Below are positions 15,673 through 23,487 of a DNA stretch of 31,115 bases, in pieces. The notes beneath the pieces were generated by a model, which ran no database searches, was not told the origin of the DNA, and saw only the letters and a program-made list of their open reading frames with translations. Positions within the stretch are counted from its first letter, which is position 1. Every line of letters starts with the position of its first letter. The position numbers and the translations under genes were made by a program. Source of the DNA: Zeimonas sp035303885 (lineage in GTDB: Bacteria; Pseudomonadota; Gammaproteobacteria; Burkholderiales; Burkholderiaceae_E); NCBI GenBank assembly GCA_035303885.1, contig DATGRE010000039.1:1-31115 (forward strand), in the 5' to 3' direction.

Positions 15673-16062
15673 TTGGACAATCCGCCCGATCTCCGCTACA
15701 CCGCCACGCACGAATGGGTGCGTCGCGAATCCGACGGCACGCTCACCGTCGGCATCACCTTCCACGCACAGGACGCGCTCGGCGAGCTCGTCTACGTCGA
15801 GCTGCCCGACGCCGGTCGCGTCGTGAAGCAGGGCGAAGCCTGCGTCGTCGTCGAGTCGACGAAGGCCGCGTCGGACGTCTACGCGCCGGTCGACGGCGAG
15901 GTGATCGAGATCAACGACAAGCTCGCCGATGCGCCGGAAACGGTGAACGCCGAGCCCTTCGGCGCCGGCTGGCTGTTCCGCCTGCGCCCGAGCGACCCTT
16001 CGCAACTCGACGCGCTGCTCGACGCCGCGCAATACGCCGCGGGGCCCGGCGCCGCCGAGTGA
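15673..16062 (+). CDS. gcvH: Glycine cleavage system H protein
   Basis: 129 residues, the same length as E. coli GcvH. This lipoyl carrier shuttles the aminomethyl group between the P, T and L proteins. The start is TTG at 15673 (MDNPPDLRYTATHEWVR), with GGAG seven bases upstream; no ATG or GTG gives a sensible N-terminus, and further upstream the frame runs into the riboswitch. Motifs: YTATHEWVR, GITFHAQDALGELVYVELPD, and the lipoylation loop VVVESTKAASDVYAPVDGEV with Lys64 as the attachment site. First gene of gcvH-gcvP-gcvT, 68 bases before gcvP. Confidence 0.95.
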   Translation: MDNPPDLRYTATHEWVRRESDGTLTVGITFHAQDALGELVYVELPDAGRVVKQGEACVVVESTKAASDVYAPVDGEVIEINDKLADAPETVNAEPFGAGWLFRLRPSDPSQLDALLDAAQYAAGPGAAE

Positions 16063-16130
16063 ACCGGGCGGCGCGCGATGCGCGCCGCTTCCCGCCGCGA
16101 CCCCGCTCCCCGATGACGGGATCCTCATCG

Positions 16131-19058
16131 ATGAACGCCCCCGAATCCCTCGGCGCGGCGCTGCGCGCGCTGTGCACCGGTGACGACTTCCCTTCGCGAC
16201 ACATCGGACCGGACCCCGCGCAGCAACAGGCGATGCTCGCGACGCTCGGCTACGCATCGTGCGCCGAGCTCGTGCAGGGGGTGCTGCCCCCGGAAATCCG
16301 GCTCGACGCCCCGCTCGCGCTCGATGCGCCGCGCGACGAGGCGAGCGCACTGGCCGAGCTGCGCGCGCTCGCTGCGCGCAACGAGCTCTGGCGCAGCTTC
16401 ATCGGCGCCGGATACCACGGCACGATCCTTCCCGAAGCGATCCGGCGCAACGTTCTCGAGAACCCCGGCTGGTACACGGCATACACGCCCTACCAGGCGG
16501 AGATCTCGCAGGGCCGGCTCGAGGCACTGCTGAACTTCCAGCAGATGGTGATCGACCTCACCGGGCTGCCGATCGCCAACGCATCGCTGCTCGACGAGGC
16601 GACGGCGGCCGGCGAGGCGATGGCGATGGCGCGGCGCGCGTCGAGATCGAAGGCGTCACGCTACTTCGTCGAGCGCTCGACCCATCCGCAGGTCGTCGCC
16701 GTGCTGCGCACGCGGGCGTCGCGCATGGGCATCGAGCTGCAGGTGGGCGACGCTGCCACGCTGCGCGACGACGTCTCGTACTTCGGCGCCCATCTGCAGA
16801 CGCCCGACACCTTCGGCCTCGTGCGCGACTTCACCCCGGAGATCGATGCGCTGCACGCCGCCGGCGCCCGCGTCACGGTCGGCTGCGACCCGCTGTCGCT
16901 GATGCTGCTGAAGCCGCCCGGCGCGATGGGCGCCGACATCGCGATCGGATCGGCGCAGCGCTTCGGCGTTCCGCTCGGCTACGGCGGGCCCCACGCCGCA
17001 TTCCTCGCCGCGCGCGAAGACCTGCTGCGCACGATCCCGGGGCGCATCATCGGCGTGTCGCACGACGCGACCGGACGCCCCGCGTTGCGCATGGCGCTGC
17101 AGACACGCGAACAGCACATCCGACGCGAGAAGGCGACGAGCAACATCTGCACCGCGCAGGCGCTGCTCGCCAATCTCGCGTCGTTCTATGCAGTCTGGCA
17201 CGGTGCCGACGGTCTGCGCGCGATCGCCCGGCGCGTGCACGCGCTCACGCGGCTGCTCGCGCAGCTCGCGTCGAACGCTGCGCGCGGCGCGCTCGAGCCG
17301 ATGCACGACACGTTCTTCGACACGCTCGTCTACGATGTCGACGATGCGGCCGCGGTTCGCGAACGCGCCCGTGCGCAACGCATCAACCTGCGCGAGTACG
17401 CGGTCGAGGGCGGACCCGAAGGCCGCTTCGGCGTGAGTCTCGACGAGAAGACGACGCTCGTCGACGTGGCGGACCTCGCCTGGGTGCTCACCGGGCGGCG
17501 CAGCGACACCGGCCCGCTCGAGGCGCTCGCCGATGCATGCCCGCTCGACGGCGCCGCGATTCCGCAGGCGCTGCTGCGCGACGACGCCGTGCTCACCCAT
17601 CCCGTGTTCCAGCACTACCGCGGCGAAGCGGCGTTCGTGCGCTACCTGAAGAAGCTCGAGAACCGCGACCTCTCGCTCGTGCATTCGATGATCCCGCTCG
17701 GCTCGTGCACGATGAAGCTGAACGCCGCGGCCGAGATGGCGCCGATCGGCTGGCCCGAGTTCGCCGACCTGCATCCCTTCGTACCGGCCGAGCAGGCGCG
17801 CGGCTACCAGGAGATGCTCGCGCAGCTCGCCCGCTGGCTCGGCGAGATCACCGGCTTCGCCGCCGTCTCGTTCCAGCCGAACTCGGGCGCCCAGGGAGAG
17901 TACGCCGGCCTGCTCGCCATCCGGCGCTACCACGAGTCGAACGGAGAAGGTGCGCGCGACGTCTGCCTGATTCCCGCGTCCGCGCACGGAACGAACCCCG
18001 CGACCGCGCAGATGATGGGCCTGCGCATCGTCGTCGTCGGCTGCGACGCGCAGGGCAACGTCGACATGGACGATCTCGCGCGCCGCATCGACGAGCACCG
18101 CGCGTCGATCGCGGCGCTGATGATCACGTACCCGTCGACGCACGGGGTGTTCGAGCCGGCGATCGTCGAGATCTGCCGTCTCGTGCACGAGGCGGGCGGG
18201 CAGGTCTACATGGACGGCGCGAACCTGAACGCACAGGCCGGGCTGACGAAGCCCGCACTGGTCGGCGCCGACGTCTGCCACATCAACCTGCACAAGACGT
18301 TCTGCATCCCGCACGGCGGCGGCGGCCCGGGCATGGGTCCGATCGCCGTGGCCGCGCATCTCGCGCCGTTCCTGCCCACCGATCCGCTGATCTCGGCCGA
18401 CCGCGACACCGCGGTGTCGGCCTCGGCCCATGGCAGCGCGCTGATCACGACGATCTCGTGGATGTACATCCGGATGATGGGCGCGAGCGGCATCCGGCGC
18501 GCCACCGAGGTCGCGATCCTGTCGGCCAACTACATCGCGCGGCGCCTCGACCCGTATTTTCCGGTGCTCTTTCGCGGTGCCGACGGCCTCGTCGCGCACG
18601 AGTGCATCGTCGACCTGCGACCGCTCAAGGCGCGCTACGGCGTCAGCGCCGAGGACGTCGCCAAGCGGCTGATGGATTACGGCTTTCACGCACCGACGGT
18701 GTCGTTTCCGGTGGCCGAGACGTTCATGATCGAGCCGACCGAATCGGAGCCGAAGGAAGAACTCGACCGCTTCTGCGACGCGATGATCGCGATCCACGGC
18801 GAGCTCGAGCGCATCGGCCGCGGCGAGCTCGACCGCGACGACAATCCGTTGCGCGGGGCACCGCACACCGCCGAGGCGATCGCTGGCGAGTGGACGCACC
18901 GCTACTCGCGCGAGGAGGCGGCCTTTCCGCTGCCGTGGGTGCGCGAAGCGAAATTCTGGCCGAGCGTCGCGCGCATCGACAACGCCGCCGGCGACCGGCA
19001 GCTCGTCTGCACCTGTCCGCCGATGTCCGACTACGCGGTCGACGAGGATCGAAGATGA
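16131..19058 (+). CDS. gcvP: Glycine dehydrogenase (decarboxylating), P protein
   Basis: 975 residues, a full-length single-chain P protein (the P1 and P2 halves fused, family about 950-970). This PLP enzyme decarboxylates glycine and loads the aminomethyl group on GcvH. Landmarks: FPSRHIGPDPAQQQAML at the N-terminus, GAGYHGTILPEAIRRN, and NASLLDEATAAGEAMAMA in the first half. The second half has SMIPLGSCTMKLNAAAEM, SFQPNSGAQGEYAGLLAIR, and the PLP site HINLHKTFCIPHGGGGPG, with Lys722 as the Schiff-base residue. ATG at 16131 is preferred; another in-frame ATG at 16113 lacks a ribosome site. The stop overlaps the gcvT start (ATGA). Confidence 0.97.
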   Translation: MNAPESLGAALRALCTGDDFPSRHIGPDPAQQQAMLATLGYASCAELVQGVLPPEIRLDAPLALDAPRDEASALAELRALAARNELWRSFIGAGYHGTILPEAIRRNVLENPGWYTAYTPYQAEISQGRLEALLNFQQMVIDLTGLPIANASLLDEATAAGEAMAMARRASRSKASRYFVERSTHPQVVAVLRTRASRMGIELQVGDAATLRDDVSYFGAHLQTPDTFGLVRDFTPEIDALHAAGARVTVGCDPLSLMLLKPPGAMGADIAIGSAQRFGVPLGYGGPHAAFLAAREDLLRTIPGRIIGVSHDATGRPALRMALQTREQHIRREKATSNICTAQALLANLASFYAVWHGADGLRAIARRVHALTRLLAQLASNAARGALEPMHDTFFDTLVYDVDDAAAVRERARAQRINLREYAVEGGPEGRFGVSLDEKTTLVDVADLAWVLTGRRSDTGPLEALADACPLDGAAIPQALLRDDAVLTHPVFQHYRGEAAFVRYLKKLENRDLSLVHSMIPLGSCTMKLNAAAEMAPIGWPEFADLHPFVPAEQARGYQEMLAQLARWLGEITGFAAVSFQPNSGAQGEYAGLLAIRRYHESNGEGARDVCLIPASAHGTNPATAQMMGLRIVVVGCDAQGNVDMDDLARRIDEHRASIAALMITYPSTHGVFEPAIVEICRLVHEAGGQVYMDGANLNAQAGLTKPALVGADVCHINLHKTFCIPHGGGGPGMGPIAVAAHLAPFLPTDPLISADRDTAVSASAHGSALITTISWMYIRMMGASGIRRATEVAILSANYIARRLDPYFPVLFRGADGLVAHECIVDLRPLKARYGVSAEDVAKRLMDYGFHAPTVSFPVAETFMIEPTESEPKEELDRFCDAMIAIHGELERIGRGELDRDDNPLRGAPHTAEAIAGEWTHRYSREEAAFPLPWVREAKFWPSVARIDNAAGDRQLVCTCPPMSDYAVDEDRR

Positions 19059-20257
19059 GCGGCGATCGCGAAGCATCGGCGGCGAAGCGCACGGCATCCG
19101 ACGCAACCGGAGCCTCGGGCGAATCGGGTGCGTTGCGCGAGATCGCGCTGCAGCCGCTGCACGAGGCGCACGGCGCGCGCTTCGGGGCCTTCGCCGGCTT
19201 CCGCATGCCGATCCAGTACACCGACGGGCTGCGTGCCGAGCACCTGCACACCCGCGCGGCGGCGAGCCTGTTCGACGTCTCGCACATGGGCCAGCTGCGC
19301 GTGCGCGCACGGGACGGCCGCCGCGAGACGCTGTACGCGCAGCTCGAGGCGGCGCTGCCGGTCGACTTCGGCGCCTGGCCCCACGCACAGCAGCGCTACT
19401 CGCTTCTGCTGAACGACGCCGGCGGCATCGACGACGACCTGATGCTGGTGCATCTCGTCGACGGGGACGACGCCGAAGTGCGCATCGTCGTCAACGCCGG
19501 AAATCGCGACACCGATCTCGCGCGGCTGCGCGCACTGTGCCCGGCGCTCGCCATCGACGAGATCGACGCCGCGCTGCTCGCGCTGCAGGGACCCGAGGCC
19601 GAGGCGGTGCTCGCGACGCTCGACGCATCGTGCACCGCGATGCGCTTCATGGACGCACGCACGCTCGAGCTCGCCGGCAGCGCCTGCTTCACCACGCGGT
19701 CCGGCTACACCGGCGAGGACGGCTTCGAGATCTCGGTGCCGACCACGGAGGCGCGCGTCCTCGTCGAACGGCTCCTCTCGGATCCGCGCGTGCGGCTCGC
19801 CGGCCTCGGAGCGCGCGACACGCTTCGCCTCGAAGCCGGGCTGCCGCTGCACGGCAGCGACATCGACGCGACGACGACGCCGGCCGAATCGGGCCTCGCC
19901 TTCGCCATCCCGAAATCGCGACGCGCCGGCGGCGCGAAGGCCGGCGGCTTTCCCGGCGCCGAGATCGTGCTGCGCCAGCTCGAGGAAGGAGCGCCGCGTC
20001 GCCTCGTCGGGCTCGTCTCGCACCAGCCCGCGCCGATCCGCGTGCGCACGCCGATCGTCGACGAGACGGGCCGCACGCTGGGCGTCGTCACCAGCGGAAC
20101 GATCTCGCCCTCGCTGGGCCATCCGGTGATGCTCGCGCGCCTGGAGCGCGAAGCGCTCGAACCCGGGCGAGGTCCGATGTATGCCGTGGTGCGCGAGCGC
20201 CGGTTGCCGGTCGAGCCGGTACCCCTGCCCTTCGTGCCGAAACGCTATCGGCGCTGA
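19055..20257 (+). CDS. gcvT: Glycine cleavage system T protein (aminomethyltransferase)
   Basis: 400 residues. It transfers the methylene group from aminomethyl-GcvH to tetrahydrofolate and releases ammonia. Family marks: LHEAHGARFGAFAGFRMPIQ, AASLFDVSHMGQLRV, LNDAGGIDDDLMLVHL, the TTRSGYTGEDGFEISVP stretch, LGARDTLRLEAGLPLHGSDI, and the C-terminal barrel TSGTISPSLGHPVMLARL. The start is the ATG overlapping the gcvP stop, with GAGGA upstream. It gives an N-terminal extension of roughly 28 Ala/Ser/Glu-rich residues that the core fold does not need, so a downstream start is possible. gcvT is last here, whereas many proteobacteria place it first. Confidence 0.95.
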   Translation: MSGDREASAAKRTASDATGASGESGALREIALQPLHEAHGARFGAFAGFRMPIQYTDGLRAEHLHTRAAASLFDVSHMGQLRVRARDGRRETLYAQLEAALPVDFGAWPHAQQRYSLLLNDAGGIDDDLMLVHLVDGDDAEVRIVVNAGNRDTDLARLRALCPALAIDEIDAALLALQGPEAEAVLATLDASCTAMRFMDARTLELAGSACFTTRSGYTGEDGFEISVPTTEARVLVERLLSDPRVRLAGLGARDTLRLEAGLPLHGSDIDATTTPAESGLAFAIPKSRRAGGAKAGGFPGAEIVLRQLEEGAPRRLVGLVSHQPAPIRVRTPIVDETGRTLGVVTSGTISPSLGHPVMLARLEREALEPGRGPMYAVVRERRLPVEPVPLPFVPKRYRR

Positions 20258-20337
20258 AGGCGGCCGGGATCGCGCCCACCGCGCGGGACGCGCGCCGCTC
20301 GTCGCGGCGGCCGCGCAAGCGCCGACCTCGGCGATCG

Positions 20338-20355
20338 TTGGCAGCACGTACGCAT
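20338..20355 (+). promoter_or_regulatory. Possible sigma-54 (-24/-12) promoter of the aap operon
   Basis: TTGGCAGCACGTACGCAT carries GG at 20340-20341 and GC at 20352-20353, exactly ten bases apart, as the sigma-54 signature requires, within TTGGCA and GCA contexts. It lies 48 bases upstream of the aapJ ATG, so transcription would start near 20365. Nitrogen-regulated amino-acid importers are typical sigma-54/NtrC targets. A weak sigma-70 reading (TTGGCA, 17 bases, TACTAC) uses the same -35 and cannot be excluded. The upstream gap also holds two 5-bp hairpins that may end gcvT transcription. Confidence 0.4.
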
Positions 20356-20403
20356 TGGAGTACTACTATCGCGCTCCCGGGAACGACCACGGAGACATTC
20401 TCG

Positions 20404-21423
20404 ATGGCCATCTTCCGTATCGCCGCGGCCGGCATCGCCGCAGCCGCCGCCCTGCTCGCGCCGGCGCCCGCGTCGGCAGGTCCGACGCTCGATTCGATCA
20501 AGCAGAAGGACGTCCTGCGCTGCGGCGTGAACTCCGGACTGCTCGGCTTCTCGGCGCCCGACAGCCAGGGTCGCTGGAACGGCATCGACGCCGACTTCTG
20601 CCGTGCCGTCGCCGCGGTGATCCTCGACGACGCGAACAAGGTGCAGTTCGTGCCGACGAACACGCAGAACCGCTTCACGGTGCTGCAATCCGGCGAGGTC
20701 GACATCCTGTCGCGCAACACGACGTGGACGTCGAGCCGCGACGCGACGCTCGGCGCGGTATTCGCCGGAACGATCTTCTACGACGGCCAGGGTTTCATGG
20801 TGCGCAAGGACGCGAAGGTGACCAGCGCCACGCAGCTGGACGGCGCGACGATCTGCGTACAGCCGGGCACGACCACCGAGCTGAATTTGAGCGACTGGTT
20901 CCGCACGAAGAAGATGAAGTTTCGACCGGTGGTCGTCAACGAGCTGCAGCAGGTCGAGCAGGCGTTCTTCTCCGGACGCTGCGACGTCTTCACCACCGAC
21001 ATCTCGGGGCTCGCCGCCACGCGGCTCAAGGCGCCGAACAAGGACGACTACGTGATCCTGCCCGAGGCGATCTCGAAGGAGCCGCTGGGGCCGCTCGTGC
21101 GCCGCGGCGACTGGGAGTACTTCACGATCGTCAAGTGGACGCTGTTCGGGCTGATCGAGGCCGAGGAATACGGGATCACGTCGAAGAACGTCGACCGGCT
21201 GAAGGCCGAGAGCAAGGATCCGCCAGTGCAGCGGCTGGTCGGCACCTCCGGCGACATCGGCAAGGGACTCGGCGTCGACAACGACTGGCTCGTGCGCGCG
21301 ATCAAGGCGGTGGGCAACTACGGCGAGATGTACGAGCGCAACATCGGCCCGATCGGCATCGAGCGCGGAATGAACGCGCAATGGCGCGAAGGCGGACTGA
21401 TGTACGCACCGCCGATCCGCTAG
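20404..21423 (+). CDS. aapJ: Amino-acid ABC transporter substrate-binding protein, AapJ type
   Basis: 339 residues. Periplasmic binding protein of a polar amino-acid importer. The signal peptide MAIFRIAAAGIAAAAALLAP is followed by a cleavage site near ASA-GP (residue 26). The mature protein starts TLDSIKQKDVLRCGVNSGLL, and has GRWNGIDADFCRAVAAVILD, QSGEVDILSRNTTWTSSRD, ICVQPGTTTELNLSDWF and GRCDVFTTDISGLAATRL. This is the general L-amino-acid-binding (AapJ/BztA) subgroup, larger than HisJ-type proteins. The ATG has GGAGA upstream. It is followed by an unusually long 484-base structured spacer before the first permease gene. Confidence 0.93.
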   Translation: MAIFRIAAAGIAAAAALLAPAPASAGPTLDSIKQKDVLRCGVNSGLLGFSAPDSQGRWNGIDADFCRAVAAVILDDANKVQFVPTNTQNRFTVLQSGEVDILSRNTTWTSSRDATLGAVFAGTIFYDGQGFMVRKDAKVTSATQLDGATICVQPGTTTELNLSDWFRTKKMKFRPVVVNELQQVEQAFFSGRCDVFTTDISGLAATRLKAPNKDDYVILPEAISKEPLGPLVRRGDWEYFTIVKWTLFGLIEAEEYGITSKNVDRLKAESKDPPVQRLVGTSGDIGKGLGVDNDWLVRAIKAVGNYGEMYERNIGPIGIERGMNAQWREGGLMYAPPIR

Positions 21424-21465
21424 CGCGTGCGCGGCACTTCGACACTTCTCCGCACAGCGCGCGAC

Positions 21466-21510
21466 CGGCAGGCGGCGGCGGGCCGGCCTGGGCCGGCGCC
21501 CTGCCTGCCG
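21466..21510 (+). terminator. Long hairpin 43 bases after aapJ, possible attenuator
   Basis: An outer 8-bp stem CGGCAGGC (21466-21473) pairs with GCCTGCCG (21503-21510). It encloses an inner GCCGGC ... GCCGGC stem (21482-21497). No T-run follows. Such a structure would protect the aapJ 3' end or reduce transcription into the permease genes, raising binding protein over permease. Confidence 0.45.
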
Positions 21511-21608
21511 CTCGTGAAACGTCAGCCATGCACGAAGCCGCTCGAGACGGGCTTTCCGTGCGCAAAGCCACGCCGCGAACCCGCGTCACGTGCACCGCGA
21601 CGTCGCCT

Positions 21609-21845
21609 GCAAAGGCGCGCGCCGTCTGCCGCGGGCGCGCTTGTGCGCAGCCGAGAAGCGCAGCAGCGCCGGCGCGCGCGCGAAGCGCGCGTCCATCTCA
21701 TTCTCGCCGCGTCTGTCCGAGCGGAGCGTGCGCAGCACGCGCAGCGAGTTACGCGGCGCCAGCCGGCGCTGCGAGCATCGCAGGGGAGTCCCGCGAAGCG
21801 GGACCAAGCACCTGCGCGCCCGCGGCAGACGGCGCGCGCCTTTGC
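21609..21845. repeat. Perfect 32-nt inverted repeat, REP-like palindromic pair
   Basis: The arms are 21609-21640 and 21814-21845. They are exact reverse complements over all 32 bases and are separated by 173 bases. Each arm begins (outer side) with GCAAAGGCGCG and is itself an imperfect palindrome, with a GCGCGCC/GGCGCGC stem of 7 bp and a 10-base loop. A third copy lies at 26477-26508 with 29 of 32 bases identical to the left arm. This looks like a dispersed palindromic family of the REP or REPIN kind, here as an inverted pair inside an ABC transporter operon. Confidence 0.75.
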
Positions 21846-21907
21846 CCGCATCCACGACCCGTGCACGAAACCGTGTGCCGAGCCGTCGTGCCAGCGCAGC
21901 GCCTGAA

Positions 21908-23050
21908 ATGCTCCAGAACGAACGCCTGCGCGCCCTCCTGTACCAGGCGCTGCTCCTTGCGGCGGTCGTCGGCGCGGGCTGGTACCTGTTCTCGAACACG
22001 CAGCACAACCTGCAGACGCGCCAGATCCAGGTCGGCTTCGACTTCCTGTCGCGCGAGGCCGGCTTCGAAATCGCCGAGACGCACATCGAGTACGCGCCTT
22101 CGGACAGCTACGCGCGCGCGTTCCTCGTCGGACTGGTGAACACGCTGTGGGTGTCGTCGCTCGGGATCGTGCTCGCGACCGTGCTCGGAACGCTGATCGG
22201 CGTCGCCCGACTGTCGTCGAACTGGCTCGTCGCGCGCCTGGCCTCCGCGTACGTCGAGACGATGCGCAACATCCCGCTGCTGCTGCAGCTCTTCGTCTGG
22301 TACGGGATGATCACCGAGCTGCTGCCGCCGGTGCGGCAGGCGATCGATTTCGGCGGACTGGTGTTCCTGAGTCAGCGCGGGCTGCGGTACGCCTGGCCGG
22401 AAGCGGCGCCGGGCTGGACGGCAACGGGATGGGCACTGCTCGCCGCCGTCGCGCTCGCCGTCGCGTGGCGCGGCATCGCGCGGCACCTGCAGCGCGCCCG
22501 CGGCGCGCAATGGCCGGTGCTGCTGCCCGCGCTCGCGCTCGTCGTCGGTCTGCCGCTCGCCGCCTGGTGGGTCGCCGGCGCACCGACGGCGCTCGACGTC
22601 CCGCGGCTCGGCGGCTTCGACTTCAGCGGAGGCCGCGCGCTGTCGCCCGAGTTCGTCGCGCTGCTCGTCGGACTGTCGACGTACACCGCCGCGTTCATCG
22701 CCGAGGTCGTGCGCGGCGGGCTGCTCGCCGTTCCGCACGGGCAGACCGAAGCGGCGATCGCGCTCGGGCTCAAGCCGGCGCAACGACTGCGCCTGGTCAC
22801 CTTGCCGCAGGCGATGCGCGTCATCGTGCCTCCGCTCACCAACCAGTACCTGAACCTGACGAAGAACTCGTCGCTGGCGGTGGCGATCGGCTATCCGGAT
22901 CTGGTCGCGGTGGCGAACACGACGATGAACCAGACCGGGCAGGCGATCGAAGCGATCGCGATCCTGATGGCCGTCTACCTGACGATCAGCCTCGTCATCT
23001 CGCTGGCGATGAACTGGTACGATGCCCGCGTCCGGCTGGTCGAGCGCTGA
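21908..23050 (+). CDS. aapQ: Amino-acid ABC transporter permease, AapQ type
   Basis: 380 residues. Inner-membrane permease of the AapJQMP importer. One N-terminal membrane segment (about 10-28) is followed by a periplasmic stretch and the HisM-type permease core starting SYARAFLVGLVNTLWVSSLG. An extra central hydrophobic region, about residues 170-230, is characteristic of the long AapQ/BztB permeases. The EAA loop that contacts the ATPase is at about residue 282, EAAIALGLKPAQRLRLVTLP, followed by QAMRVIVPPLTNQYLNLTKN. The ATG at 21908 lacks an obvious ribosome site. It is separated from its partner aapM by two unrelated genes. Confidence 0.93.
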   Translation: MLQNERLRALLYQALLLAAVVGAGWYLFSNTQHNLQTRQIQVGFDFLSREAGFEIAETHIEYAPSDSYARAFLVGLVNTLWVSSLGIVLATVLGTLIGVARLSSNWLVARLASAYVETMRNIPLLLQLFVWYGMITELLPPVRQAIDFGGLVFLSQRGLRYAWPEAAPGWTATGWALLAAVALAVAWRGIARHLQRARGAQWPVLLPALALVVGLPLAAWWVAGAPTALDVPRLGGFDFSGGRALSPEFVALLVGLSTYTAAFIAEVVRGGLLAVPHGQTEAAIALGLKPAQRLRLVTLPQAMRVIVPPLTNQYLNLTKNSSLAVAIGYPDLVAVANTTMNQTGQAIEAIAILMAVYLTISLVISLAMNWYDARVRLVER

Positions 23051-23196
23051 ACGGACTTCGCCGCACGCGGCGCGAGCATCCCCTCTCGCCTCGTGGCGAC
23101 GGCCTTGCGCCATGCTCGGCACGGCCGCGCGGGGATTCGACGGCGACGAGCGCCGCACCCCTATGCTCGAATGAACCCATTCGTGCGAGGGGTCCC

Positions 23197-23487
23197 GTGC
23201 CGACGCGTTGCAAGCATCTCGACCAGGTCCAAGACGTCTCGCCCCGCACGCCGGAAGGCTGCGAGACGTGCCTGAAGACCGGCGACACCTGGGTACACCT
23301 GCGGCTGTGCCTGATCTGCGGCCACGTCGGCTGCTGCGATTCCTCCCGGAATCGGCACGCCACCCGGCATTTCGAAGCCACCGGCCATGCCGTCATGCGC
23401 AGCTTCGAGCCGGGCGAGGACTGGGGCTGGTGCTACGTCGACGAAACGATGCTGCGTCCGGCGCCGCGCGCGGGAGCCGCGCCGTGA
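23197..23487 (+). CDS. UBP-type zinc finger protein
   Basis: 96 residues consisting of one ZnF-UBP domain. The start is GTG with GAGGGG four bases upstream. Zinc-ligand candidates in order: C5-x-H7, C22-x2-C25, C38-x2-C41, H43, C46, H54, H58 and H64, with the typical LCLICGHVGCCDSSRNRHAT core and the HFEATGHAVMRSFEPGEDWG tail. In eukaryotes this domain binds the free C-terminus of ubiquitin; stand-alone bacterial versions are common but their ligand is unknown. The stop overlaps the start of the DUF5996 gene (GTGA), so the two are translationally coupled. A 146-base gap separates it from aapQ. Confidence 0.88.
   Translation: MPTRCKHLDQVQDVSPRTPEGCETCLKTGDTWVHLRLCLICGHVGCCDSSRNRHATRHFEATGHAVMRSFEPGEDWGWCYVDETMLRPAPRAGAAP

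Larger units (their letters stand above)
21424..21907 (+). other. 484-base structured spacer between aapJ and aapQ
   Basis: No believable gene is present. Reading frames here are Arg/Ala/Pro-rich with no family match. The stretch is packed with inverted repeats. One is a long hairpin just after aapJ (21466-21510). Others are GGCTTT/AAAGCC around 21550-21569, a CGCGCGC-GAA-GCGCGCG stem near 21680, GTCCCGC-GAA-GCGGGAC near 21789-21805, and the large outer pair described in the repeat entry. Two related motifs containing GTGCACGAA or ATGCACGAA lie near the two ends. The aapQ start has no clear ribosome site directly upstream. Confidence 0.7.

Noticed and set aside
16656..19388. A 910-codon frame antisense to gcvP and gcvT
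   Set aside because: Same explanation: antisense shadow of well-identified glycine cleavage genes.
21427..21906. A 159-codon open frame filling the aapJ-aapQ gap almost exactly
   Set aside because: It is Arg/Ala/Pro-rich, made of the inverted repeats themselves, has a GTG start without ribosome site, and shows no domain. Its length is explained by the scarcity of stops in high-GC DNA.
23062..23196. Dedicated promoter before the ZnF-UBP gene
   Set aside because: TATGCT at 23162 resembles a -10, but no -35 lies at a workable distance, so I did not list it as a feature.
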